DNA of 9,592 nucleotides from CAYWXK01 sp964462515 (lineage in GTDB: Bacteria > Planctomycetota > Phycisphaerae > Sedimentisphaerales > Anaerobacaceae): contig CAYWXK010000085.1 of assembly GCA_964462515.1 (NCBI GenBank), positions 1-9,592 on the forward strand, in the 5' to 3' direction. Positions 1-6,488 of this stretch are shown piece by piece; positions within the stretch are counted from its first letter, which is position 1; every line of letters starts with the position of its first letter. Position numbers and translations under genes: made by a program. The notes beneath the pieces are model-generated. The model saw only the letters and a program-made list of their open reading frames with translations, made no database searches and was not told the DNA's origin.

Positions 1-686
1 CCATCATTAATAAAAACAGCAGGCAATTTAGCAAAATCTGCCTGAACGCTTACAAATTTCTTAATCTTTCCTACCATCGCTATAATCTTTTTAGCGATTG
101 TTGTTTTGCTTGTCGTCGGAAGTTTTAGCCATTTGCAGCCAGGCATTTTAATCTGAACGCAAACTCTATCAGCTCCGATTGCATCTGGAGTGTTGGCAAC
201 TATCATATCGAGGTTTTTTCCCCTCAATTTCTTTTCGGCTCGCCTCCGAACATCTTTATCTTCCACTGCGAAGCCGATGATAGTTTGATTTTTCTTCTTA
301 TGATTCCCGGCCCACCTGATGATGTCGGGCGTGGCTTTTAGTTTGATGGTTAAAATTTTGCTGTCTTTTTTAATTTTGGTTTTAGATGGATTGCTCGAAG
401 TGTAGTCAGCTACCGCGGCGGCCATAATCAGACAATCGCAAAAAGGAAAATGCCTTTTCACCGCCTCGAACATCTGCGCAGCAGTTTCCACTTTGATAAT
501 TTTCAATTTCGGATTTCGGATTTCGGATTTCGGATTTTTAATTGTGGTTATAAGTGTTACCTTGTGGCCTGTTTTAAGTGCCGCTTGAGCGAGTGCGTAG
601 CCCATTTTGCCGCTGCTCGCATTGGAAATAAACCGAACCGGGTCGATGTATTCCCGTGTCCCTCCTGCTGTAATTAAAATCCGCAT
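1..686 (-). CDS. coaB: Phosphopantothenate-cysteine ligase (CoaB), 3' end beyond window
   Basis: CoaB joins cysteine to 4'-phosphopantothenate using a nucleotide triphosphate, the second step of CoA synthesis from pantothenate. The frame is open from the ATG at 686 to base 1 (228 full codons), so the gene is partial. Residues 5-29 carry the nucleotide-binding start of the family (ITAGGTRE, then DPVRFISN and SSGKMG), residues 89-95 read AAAVADY, a lysine-rich KTKIKK lies at 103-108, and IIGFAVE at 136-142 matches the GFAxE segment. MIVANT at 161-166 corresponds to the DLICAN segment of E. coli CoaBC. Residues about 50-61 (NPKSEIRNPK) are encoded by a 7-bp tandem repeat and fall where E. coli has a proline-rich stretch. 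The only ribosome-site candidate is a GAG seven bases before the ATG, supplied by the upstream repeat array. The gene follows coaC in the same frame. Most bacteria fuse the two as CoaBC; here they are separate. Confidence 0.9.
   Translation of the reverse strand, partial: MRILITAGGTREYIDPVRFISNASSGKMGYALAQAALKTGHKVTLITTIKNPKSEIRNPKLKIIKVETAAQMFEAVKRHFPFCDCLIMAAAVADYTSSNPSKTKIKKDSKILTIKLKATPDIIRWAGNHKKKNQTIIGFAVEDKDVRRRAEKKLRGKNLDMIVANTPDAIGADRVCVQIKMPGCKWLKLPTTSKTTIAKKIIAMVGKIKKFVSVQADFAKLPAVFIND
505..539. repeat. Heptad tandem repeat inside coaB
   Basis: About five tandem copies of a 7-bp unit, GATTTCG on the plus strand, at 505-511 (AATTTCG), 512-518, 519-525 and 526-532, plus a partial copy from 533. 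The unit is not a multiple of three, so three units encode a seven-residue peptide repeat and any change by one or two units would shift the coaB frame. Confidence 0.9.
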
Positions 687-728
687 CTCGATACTCGATT
701 CTCGATATTAGATTCTCGATTCTCGAAT
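687..728. repeat. Heptad tandem repeat between coaC and coaB
   Basis: Six heptads directly upstream of the coaB ATG: CTCGATA, CTCGATT, CTCGATA, TTAGATT (degenerate), CTCGATT and CTCGAAT. On the coaB strand the second copy supplies a GAG seven bases before the start codon, so the array probably forms the coaB ribosome-binding region. Confidence 0.9.
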
Positions 729-782
729 TTTCTCTTTTCAACGAGCATCCAGCGTCGAGTTACGCTTTGTGCTTTTTAATTT

Positions 783-1337
783 TCATTGTGATTTTTTTAT
801 GGCCCTGAGAATATCGCTGGGTTCTGCCATTCTGCCGATAGCTTCTACCCCGCAGGCAAGTCGTCCTTTTGCAGGGCCGACCATTTGAAAGCCCATCTTT
901 TTTAATATTTTGACGTTGCGCTGGACGGCAGGATTGGTCCACATATTGTTGTTCATCGCCGGGGCAAAAAGTGTCGGCTTCCGCCAGCAGGCACACAGGG
1001 TAGTGCTAAGCAAATCATCGCAGATGCCGTTTGCGACCTTGCCTATGATGTCAGCCGTTGCGGGTGCGACAACAACAATATCAGCCCAATCCAAGAGCGC
1101 TATGTGACTGCTTCTGTATTCCTCGGGCGCACTCCATAAGGTCGTGAAAACGGCACCGCAGGTAACCGCCTCAAAGCTTTTCGGACTGACAAACTGGCAG
1201 GCATTCTCCGTCATCACCGTTTGTACCTTTGCACCGCAGGCTGTAAGCGAGCTGGCTAAATCGACCGCTTTATATGCTGCAATTCCACCGCTTACACCCA
1301 ACAACGCATTCAAATTGTCCAGATTTATGCTGCGCAT
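783..1337 (-). CDS. coaC: Phosphopantothenoylcysteine decarboxylase (CoaC), stand-alone
   Basis: CoaC is an FMN-dependent flavoprotein that decarboxylates 4'-phosphopantothenoylcysteine to 4'-phosphopantetheine. The 184 residues cover the whole domain. GVSGGIAAYK at 14-23 is the FMN-binding start, His78 in SSHIALLDWAD matches the catalytic histidine, and APATADIIGK is at 91-100. PAMN at 126-129 is the substrate-binding motif with its asparagine, and Cys162 in RLACGVEAIGRM matches the catalytic cysteine loop. The protein ends where the CoaB half begins in bifunctional CoaBC. The stop TGA is at 783-785, and a second in-frame stop follows at 738-740. The next gene, coaB, starts in the same reading frame, which suggests that an ancestral fusion gene was split, although separate genes could also be the original state here. 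The ATG at 1337 has no clear Shine-Dalgarno site. Confidence 0.95.
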   Translation of the reverse strand: MRSINLDNLNALLGVSGGIAAYKAVDLASSLTACGAKVQTVMTENACQFVSPKSFEAVTCGAVFTTLWSAPEEYRSSHIALLDWADIVVVAPATADIIGKVANGICDDLLSTTLCACWRKPTLFAPAMNNNMWTNPAVQRNVKILKKMGFQMVGPAKGRLACGVEAIGRMAEPSDILRAIKKSQ

Positions 1338-1354
1338 TTGGTGAAGTCAATTCC

Positions 1355-1392
1355 GGCTGCCGGGCGCTAATCAGGTTTTTCAACCAGCAGCC
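1355..1392. repeat. Inverted repeat between rpoZ and coaC
   Basis: GGCTGC (1355-1360) pairs with GCAGCC (1387-1392). Between them lies a small hairpin, GGTT (1374-1377) with AACC (1382-1385), which reads with a GAAA tetraloop on the transcribed minus strand. There is no following T run, so it does not look like a terminator. A role in RNA processing or in controlling coaC translation is possible but unproven. Confidence 0.3.
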
Positions 1393-1433
1393 TACTTTCC
1401 ATCTAAGGATTTTGAGCCGCTATTGACAGGCAC

Positions 1434-1694
1434 TTATTTTTCCTTCCAGTCCCGCTGACCTGCTTCCGAGTCTCTGCTATCTTCCCTTTCAGCGAAAGAC
1501 GACTGGTCGATAGCGATTTTGTCCTGCAGGATTTCCTGAACGACAATCTCCATCATTGTTTTTCCTGTGGCGTTTTCAATCAATGGCCGGGAACCCTGCA
1601 TCAACTCAGTTAGCCGTTTTTGAATTAGTGCCGTTAATTTGTATCTACCGCCGACCTTGTTAATAAGTTCTTCGCTTTTAAGCTCCTCTATCAT
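1434..1694 (-). CDS. rpoZ: DNA-directed RNA polymerase omega subunit
   Basis: This is the small subunit that helps fold and assemble the beta-prime subunit of RNA polymerase. The 86-residue product has the usual size. Its conserved part is VGGRYKLTALIQKR at 14-27 (E. coli has IGNRFDLVLVAARR), then SRPLIENATGKTMMEIVVQEI at about 35-55, which aligns with the PLV-KTTVIALREI segment. The charged C-terminal tail (residues 68-86) is variable in the family. The ATG at 1694 has a GAGG six bases upstream. The position between gmk and coaC matches the widespread gmk-rpoZ-coaBC order and supports the call, which from sequence alone would be weaker because the family is short and divergent. Confidence 0.85.
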   Translation of the reverse strand: MIEELKSEELINKVGGRYKLTALIQKRLTELMQGSRPLIENATGKTMMEIVVQEILQDKIAIDQSSFAEREDSRDSEAGQRDWKEK

Positions 1695-1731
1695 CCTTTA
1701 CCTCATTTAATCTACGTATTTAGTACCTTTC

Positions 1732-2316
1732 CTACGCACTGCCTGTGGCAGTTTTGATGATTTGTATGCACTCGCCAACCGCATGCTGCAAATCATCGTT
1801 TATAACCATATGGTTATAATATTGCCACGCGGCAGCAACTTCACTACTTGCCCCGCCCAATCTTTGTTCGGCTGATTTGCCGTCTTCCCTGCCCCTGCGG
1901 TTCATACGTTCCGCCAGAACCTTCGCAGTGGGCGGAAGGATAAAAATCATCACTGCCTCCGGATAGATTCCTTTTATCTGTTTGCCGCCCTGAACGTCAA
2001 TCTCCAGAATAACCGTCTTGCCGGCCTGCAACGCCTCTTCGACCTTATCCTTTGGTGTCCCGTATAAATGGCCGAACACTTCAGCATGCTCCAACAGTAA
2101 CCCTTTGTCAAGCCGTCGGCGGAAATCTTTCTCTGACATAAACCAATAATCTCGGCCATTCACCTCGCCCTGCCCCGGCGGCCGAGTAGTAGCCGAGACA
2201 TTAAGGTAAGCATTATCCAATCGCTTAACTATCTCTTTGCAGATAGTGCTTTTGCCGACACCGGATGGGCCACTTATGATTACTATTTCGCCGATTTGGT
2301 CTCTTGCGTTGTTCAT
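1732..2316 (-). CDS. gmk: Guanylate kinase
   Basis: Guanylate kinase phosphorylates GMP (and dGMP) to GDP with ATP, feeding GTP and (p)ppGpp pools. The 194 residues match family length. The P-loop GPSGVGKST is at residues 16-24. The GMP-binding part contains SATTRPPGQGEVNGRDYWFMS (about 41-61) and a downstream YGTP. LEIDVQGGKQIK is at 104-115, and the lid region has the arginine-rich RMNRRGRED at 137-145. The gene lies 39 bp downstream of yicC and 37 bp upstream of rpoZ, so the three are very probably cotranscribed. No good Shine-Dalgarno site precedes the ATG, a pattern shared with several genes of this window. No key residue appears to be missing. Confidence 0.97.
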   Translation of the reverse strand: MNNARDQIGEIVIISGPSGVGKSTICKEIVKRLDNAYLNVSATTRPPGQGEVNGRDYWFMSEKDFRRRLDKGLLLEHAEVFGHLYGTPKDKVEEALQAGKTVILEIDVQGGKQIKGIYPEAVMIFILPPTAKVLAERMNRRGREDGKSAEQRLGGASSEVAAAWQYYNHMVINDDLQHAVGECIQIIKTATGSA

Positions 2317-2355
2317 TGGTAAATCGCTTTGTCCAATCTGCAGTCTAAAACAAAT

Positions 2356-3249
2356 CTATTCTACGTTCTGAACCTGTTCTTTAATGCGGTCTATCTGGCA
2401 TTTCGCATCTACTACCCAGCGGGCAACATCAGCATCAGAAGCCTTACTGGCAATGGTGTTCGCCTCTCTGAGCATCTCCTGGCTGATAAAATCCAGTCTG
2501 CGCCCTGCCTGGTCATTTGCCTGACCCGCCTTCAGCGGGGCAGCAAATTGCTTCAGATGCGAAACAAGTCGGGCTATCTCCTCAGATATATCCGACTTAT
2601 CTGCAAAAACCGCGACTTCCCTGGCAACAACGACCTGGTCCAATTCCAGCCCTGCCTGGGCCAGCAGCTCATTGACCCTTTTTTTTAGCTTCCTGGCATA
2701 TCCCGGCAGCACGGCTTCACTGCGTGCACGTATTCGCTTAAGGTCACGCTCTATCGCTCTGCACCGCATTTTCAAATCAGCCTCGATAGCTGCACCTTCG
2801 GCTGCACGCATCCGTTTGAGCTTACCAATTGCCTGCCGGCTGGTTTTTAGAATCGCCGAGCTAATTTGCCGGGCTGCCTCTTTATCGGGTAAAGCGGGGC
2901 GAATGATGCCTGGTAAATTCAACAAGCTGCCGACATCTATACTGCCGGCAACACCAGCCGAAGACCCTATGCGGCTCAATTTCTCGATAACCGTATGCAA
3001 GGCGGACTGGTCTATGTCAAACAGCACGTGTGCCGGCACATCTTTGAGCCGAAGCACATAATTCACCGTTCCGCGAGATAAGTTCTTTCGCAGCAGTTTC
3101 TCAATGTCCTCATCCAGGAACGCCACCTGTTCCGGCAACTTTATCACCGCCTTGAAGTAACGGTTGTTGACGGTCTTGATTTCCACGGTGTAGGTTACAT
3201 CATTGACCTCGCCCTGCGCCTCGCCATATCCGGTCATACTATTTATCAT
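2356..3249 (-). CDS. yicC: YicC family endoribonuclease-like protein
   Basis: YicC proteins are widespread; E. coli YicC has been described as an endoribonuclease active on structured RNA, so an RNase role is inferred from family. The 297-residue protein starts with the canonical MINSMTGYGEA. Residues 22-36 read VEIKTVNNRYFKAVI, like the family's VNxRY segment. A long basic, charged middle (about 140-190, with MRCRAIERDLKRIRARSE) suggests an extended helical arm. The C-terminal DUF1732 part contains EISEEIARLVSHLKQF-like residues, then GRRLDFISQEMLREANTIASK, whose QEMxREANT-SK core is the family signature. An AGG lies eight bases before the ATG. It is the first gene of the tight yicC-gmk-rpoZ group; the 102 bp upstream, toward secG, hold an octad repeat. 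Confidence 0.95.
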   Translation of the reverse strand: MINSMTGYGEAQGEVNDVTYTVEIKTVNNRYFKAVIKLPEQVAFLDEDIEKLLRKNLSRGTVNYVLRLKDVPAHVLFDIDQSALHTVIEKLSRIGSSAGVAGSIDVGSLLNLPGIIRPALPDKEAARQISSAILKTSRQAIGKLKRMRAAEGAAIEADLKMRCRAIERDLKRIRARSEAVLPGYARKLKKRVNELLAQAGLELDQVVVAREVAVFADKSDISEEIARLVSHLKQFAAPLKAGQANDQAGRRLDFISQEMLREANTIASKASDADVARWVVDAKCQIDRIKEQVQNVE

Positions 3250-3280
3250 ATCCGTTACCTATCAAACCGATTCTGTCAAT

Positions 3281-3346
3281 ATATGAGTAGATTCGTAGAA
3301 GATTAGATGGTTCGACTCACATACTCATCCATTCATATACTCATTT
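3281..3346. repeat. Octad tandem repeat with an inverted unit, between secG and yicC
   Basis: Four degenerate 8-bp units stand in tandem: ACTCACAT (3315-3322), ACTCATCC (3323-3330), ATTCATAT (3331-3338) and ACTCATTT (3339-3346). The consensus is ACTCATAT. One exact inverted copy, ATATGAGT, sits at 3281-3288. On RNA these could pair. The array resembles the heptad arrays near coaB in style but not in sequence. Confidence 0.7.
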
Positions 3347-3351
3347 ACACC

Positions 3352-3762
3352 TTAACCACCAGGTTTATTTGTATCGACCTCTGTATTAACGCCGCCGCTA
3401 ATAGGAGCGCCCTGGCCGGAAGAAGGCCTCGGCGTCCCGCCCTCAGGAGATGGAGAAGCTGGCTGTTCCTGCCGGGCTGGCTCAGTTGTCCCAAACTCGC
3501 TCACCGATGGCTTATAGAACATGGCCATCAACACCGCGAGGGTCAGAAATATCCCGACCATCACTATTGTCACCCACGTCAGGAAGTCACCTATTTTGGA
3601 ACCCAGAAGCCCGCTCGCGACACCACCGGCAAGAGCCGTGCTTAAACCGCCGCCCCTGCCCTTTTGAACCAAAACAACCAGAATCAGCGCCCCACAGCAG
3701 ATAAGAAACATCGCGGCGACTATCTTCATTATAAAACCTACTGCCAATATCCCGAATCCCAT
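3352..3762 (-). CDS. secG: Protein translocase subunit SecG
   Basis: SecG is the small inner-membrane subunit that joins SecYE and assists SecA-driven protein export. Two membrane helices are visible, about residues 10-32 (including MKIVAAMFLICCGALILVVLVQ) and 59-82 (FLTWVTIVMVGIFLTLAVLMAMF). Between them is the family signature LVQKGRGGGLSTALAGG, followed by LLGS. Residues 90-136 form a long tail rich in Pro, Gly, Ser and Glu, making the protein longer (136) than a typical SecG of about 75-110 residues. The ATG at 3762 has GGGAAAA upstream; an ATG at residue 12 is an alternative start. secG directly after tpiA is a common bacterial neighbour pair. Confidence 0.92.
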   Translation of the reverse strand: MGFGILAVGFIMKIVAAMFLICCGALILVVLVQKGRGGGLSTALAGGVASGLLGSKIGDFLTWVTIVMVGIFLTLAVLMAMFYKPSVSEFGTTEPARQEQPASPSPEGGTPRPSSGQGAPISGGVNTEVDTNKPGG

Positions 3763-3816
3763 AAACTTTTCCCAAAAAGGTTTTTAATTTTCACTTTGCT
3801 TTGTAAAAATCTTCAC

Positions 3817-3831
3817 CCCGCCAAAAGCGGG
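3817..3831 (-). terminator. Short GC hairpin between tpiA and secG
   Basis: CCCGC (3817-3821) and GCGGG (3827-3831) flank a 5-nt loop. On the minus strand the stem is followed about eight bases later by ATTTTTA. It could be a weak terminator or attenuator after tpiA, but the stem is short and the T run is offset. Confidence 0.3.
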
Positions 3832-3840
3832 TAACGGCAA

Positions 3841-4602
3841 CTAAACCGCTGACTGAATTATAGCTAAAAAATCATCCGCATTCAAACTTGCACCGCCGAC
3901 CAGCAAACCGTCAACATCTTCCTGTGCCATCAATTCGGCTGCGTTGTCGGGCTTGACCGAACCGCCGTAGAGAATGCGAATTCCTTGGGCCAATTTGTCA
4001 TCATACACCTGGGCCAGCAGTCCTCGAATTAAACCCTGTGCTTCCTGGGCCTGCTGCGGCGTAGCGGTCAGCCCTGTCCCGATAGCCCAGACCGGCTCGT
4101 ATGCTATTGTAACAGCCGAGGCCTTTTCGGCACTCAGGCCGGCCAGCCCTTTTTTTATCTGCCGCGTTATCACCTCGTCTGTTTGCGAAGCTTTACGCTC
4201 GGAAAGCAGCTCACCTACGCATAATATCGGCAAAAGGCCTCCACTTATAGCAGCGGCAACCTTTTTATTTATCAACTCATCAATTTCTCCTATTACGTGA
4301 CGGCGCTCCGAATGACCGCACAAAACATACGTGCACCCAATGTCCTTCAGCATAGCCGCACTTACCTCGCCGGTGAAAGCCCCCTTGGCCTCATAGTAAA
4401 TATCCTGTGCGCCGACACCGATGCTCGATGCGCCGAGAGTCTTGGCAACCGCCTGCAAATAAACAAAAGGCGGACATACCGCCACAGTAACTTTATGGCC
4501 GGCTACCTCACAAGAATCCGCTGCGATACGCCTGGCAAGCTCCACGCTGCTGTGGCTGTCAGTATTCATTTTCCAGTTGCCGGCTACAAACGGCTTTCTC
4601 AT
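3841..4602 (-). CDS. tpiA: Triosephosphate isomerase
   Basis: TpiA interconverts dihydroxyacetone phosphate and glyceraldehyde 3-phosphate in glycolysis and gluconeogenesis. The 253-residue protein is a full-length TIM barrel with every catalytic residue in place: GNWKMN at 8-13 with Lys11, CGHSERR at 95-101 with His97 as electrophile, and AYEPVWAIGTG at 167-177 with Glu169 as base, running into flexible loop 6. The phosphate-binding ends YGGSV (212-216) and LLVGGASL (233-240) are also intact. The start ATG at 4602 has a GAG about seven bases upstream. The gene follows pheA after 64 bp on the same strand and precedes secG. Confidence 0.98.
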   Translation of the reverse strand: MRKPFVAGNWKMNTDSHSSVELARRIAADSCEVAGHKVTVAVCPPFVYLQAVAKTLGASSIGVGAQDIYYEAKGAFTGEVSAAMLKDIGCTYVLCGHSERRHVIGEIDELINKKVAAAISGGLLPILCVGELLSERKASQTDEVITRQIKKGLAGLSAEKASAVTIAYEPVWAIGTGLTATPQQAQEAQGLIRGLLAQVYDDKLAQGIRILYGGSVKPDNAAELMAQEDVDGLLVGGASLNADDFLAIIQSAV

Positions 4603-4666
4603 AGAAATCTCTAAAAAATCCGTATTTACAAGTTATAAATTCTCAGGTCTTTCACCTTGGGTTCAA

Positions 4667-5737
4667 TCACAGCAGGTCTGTTGCCTTTGGGAAACTGCCC
4701 AATACCGAAAGCTGCAGACAATGCTTACGTGCCTCTTCCAGCCCATTCTGAACGAGCTTGTCTGTGTGGTGTCCCAGGAAATCCACAAAGAAATAATACT
4801 CCCACTGCCTTTTTCTGCTTGGTCTTGATTCGATGTTGGTCAGATTGATGTTGTATCTTTTGAAGACATCGAGCACGTCTGCCAACGCCCCAACCTTGTG
4901 AGCAGTGCTGAATAGTATCGCCGTTTTGTCGTCGCCGGTCGTCTTGGCATCCTCCCGGCTGATTACAAGAAATCTTGTGATATTGTTCGGCGTGTCCTCA
5001 ATGTTTTCGCAGACAACCTTCAAACCATATAACTCCGCAGCAACATTTGAGCCGATTGCAGCGGCATTAGGCTCCTTAGCAGCCAGTTGTGCCGCTGAGG
5101 CGGTGGAGGCGACAGCTACGGTTTGCACCTCCTTGATTGTGGCGCTCAGCCAGTTTCGGCACTGTGCAAACACCTCCGGCTTTGAGTAAATCTTCTTGAC
5201 CTCTGCCAGTGAGCAGTTTGCCAGAAGATTATTATGAATGACCATTTGAACCTCGGCGCAGACCTTCACGTCCGAATCTATAAAGGCATCGAACGTCTCG
5301 GCTACGCTGCCGCCCGTGGTATTCTCTATCGGCACAACGCCCAAATCGCAATGACCTTTGCTGACTTCGTCAAAGATGCCCTTTATATCCGCCAGAGATT
5401 CGTATTCCACACTCTGGCCGAACTTCAGAAGAGCAGCGGCATGGCTAAAACTGCCCTCCGGACCAAGATACCCGATTCGCAACGGCTTTTCTAAAACAAA
5501 CGAGCCGCTCATTACCTCACGCCAGATAGCGACCAGGCACTTATCAGGCAGCGGGCCTTTGTTTGCTTCGATAATTTTGGAGAATATCTCCTTCTCGCGG
5601 TCGGGTGAGTAGATGGGCTTATCGGCCTTGCTCTTTAGCTTTCCTACCTCAATGACCACGCTTGCGCGCTCATTGAGCAACTGCACGAGCTGATTGTCGA
5701 TTTTGTCAATTTGTTTTCTCAATTCTTCCAGCGACAT
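4667..5737 (-). CDS. pheA: Bifunctional chorismate mutase / prephenate dehydratase (P-protein)
   Basis: The P-protein converts chorismate to prephenate and then to phenylpyruvate, the committed branch to phenylalanine. Counting from the chosen start (356 residues), an AroQ-type chorismate mutase helix set comes first (LRKQIDKIDNQLVQLLNERA near residues 5-24). The prephenate dehydratase domain follows with GYLGPEGSFSH, VVPIENTTGGSV and NNITRFLVI, including the essential Thr-Arg-Phe motif. A C-terminal ACT domain with GAL and ESRP suggests feedback control by phenylalanine. The frame extends back to an ATG at 5806, but the best promoter (-10 at 5809-5814) would start RNA around 5802, inside that codon. 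MSLEELRKQ at 5737 is also where family members usually begin, so 5737 is preferred. It is first in the minus-strand run. Confidence 0.95.
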   Translation of the reverse strand: MSLEELRKQIDKIDNQLVQLLNERASVVIEVGKLKSKADKPIYSPDREKEIFSKIIEANKGPLPDKCLVAIWREVMSGSFVLEKPLRIGYLGPEGSFSHAAALLKFGQSVEYESLADIKGIFDEVSKGHCDLGVVPIENTTGGSVAETFDAFIDSDVKVCAEVQMVIHNNLLANCSLAEVKKIYSKPEVFAQCRNWLSATIKEVQTVAVASTASAAQLAAKEPNAAAIGSNVAAELYGLKVVCENIEDTPNNITRFLVISREDAKTTGDDKTAILFSTAHKVGALADVLDVFKRYNINLTNIESRPSRKRQWEYYFFVDFLGHHTDKLVQNGLEEARKHCLQLSVLGSFPKATDLL

Positions 5738-5808
5738 AAAAGCCAAAATCTCGAAAAGTTTAGCCGTAGCCGGAACGGCGACGCCTGTCATTTTTATAAA
5801 AACCATAT

Positions 5809-5837
5809 TATTTAACAGCTTTTCGTTCTTGCGTCAA
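5809..5837 (-). promoter_or_regulatory. Predicted sigma70-type promoter of pheA
   Basis: Read on the minus strand, TTGACG (5832-5837) and TAAATA (5809-5814) are separated by 17 bp. The predicted RNA start near 5802 leaves a leader of about 65 nt to the ATG at 5737. This probably drives pheA and perhaps the genes after it. Confidence 0.55.
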
Positions 5838-5850
5838 TCAATTTACACAA

Positions 5851-5871
5851 TTAGATTTTAAGATAATCTAA
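5851..5871. repeat. Palindrome in the pheA/ogt divergent promoter region
   Basis: TTAGATT (5851-5857) and AATCTAA (5865-5871) form a perfect 7-bp inverted repeat around a 7-nt centre. It lies 14 bp before the ogt ATG and upstream of the pheA -35 element, a suitable place for a regulator-binding site. No regulator gene adjoins it. Confidence 0.45.
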
Positions 5872-5884
5872 ATTCAGGCAAAAA

Positions 5885-6457
5885 ATGGAAACAGTGTTAA
5901 AATACACAATTTTTAAGACCAAATGGGGCTATTTCGGCCTCGCCGGCACCAAATATGCCCTTTATCGAACCTGCCTGCCCGGCCTATCGCCCGAAAAGCT
6001 CAAATCGCTTCTCTTAAAAGGCTTATCGCTCACGAATCGAGCATCTCCGCTTGGGGACGCCTTACGGCGGAACATCGAGTTTGAAAAGACTTTTTTCAAG
6101 GAAATCCAGCAGCAGATAATCGATTATTTTGAGGGTGCTTATGTAAATTTCAGTTTTGATATCCCGGTATTACTTGATGGATTTAGTGAGTTTCAAAAAG
6201 CAGTCCTGAATGCCTGCAAGAGTATAAAATTCGGCCAGACAATAAATTATGGTGAATTAGCGAAACAATTGGGCCAACCGCTGGCATCACGAGCTGTCGG
6301 CAATGCCCTTGCTAAAAATCCGCTGCCTTTGATTATCCCCTGCCACAGGGTAATCCGCAGTGACGGCTCTCTTGGCGGCTTCTCCGCCCCTGCCGGGCTA
6401 TCCCTCAAAAGAAGGTTGCTGGCGCACGAACAGAACTGCTTGTCGGCCGCACTGTAA
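5885..6457 (+). CDS. ogt: Methylated-DNA--[protein]-cysteine S-methyltransferase (O6-alkylguanine repair)
   Basis: This suicide enzyme moves the alkyl group from O6-alkylguanine in DNA to its own cysteine, restoring guanine. The 190 residues hold a variable N-terminal domain (1-about 95) and the conserved C-terminal domain (about 101-182). The active site PCHRV has acceptor Cys153, and SRAVGNALAKNP at 135-146 carries the arginine finger (Arg136) of the helix-turn-helix. GQTINYGELA at 117-126 supplies the conserved Tyr122, and GGFSAPAGLSLKRRLL closes the domain. There is no Ada-type regulator domain, so this is the plain Ogt/MGMT form. CAGG lies six bases before the ATG. The gene is divergent from pheA and convergent with hicA. 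Whether it is closer to ogt or to the ada C-terminal half cannot be told by eye. Confidence 0.95.
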   Translation: METVLKYTIFKTKWGYFGLAGTKYALYRTCLPGLSPEKLKSLLLKGLSLTNRASPLGDALRRNIEFEKTFFKEIQQQIIDYFEGAYVNFSFDIPVLLDGFSEFQKAVLNACKSIKFGQTINYGELAKQLGQPLASRAVGNALAKNPLPLIIPCHRVIRSDGSLGGFSAPAGLSLKRRLLAHEQNCLSAAL

Positions 6458-6488
6458 TGAAAATTATCAATAACTCACCCGCCGCTGG

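Noticed and set aside
687..728. Heptad array as a CRISPR-like array
   Set aside because: The units are 7 bp in direct tandem without spacers and no cas gene is present, so it is a simple tandem repeat.
760..996. Minus-strand frame overlapping coaC
   Set aside because: It lies in another frame of the well-supported coaC gene and its product has no recognisable motif.
2329..3061. Plus-strand frames opposite yicC (2329-2688 and 2672-3061)
   Set aside because: They are shadows of yicC, which carries family signatures at both ends.
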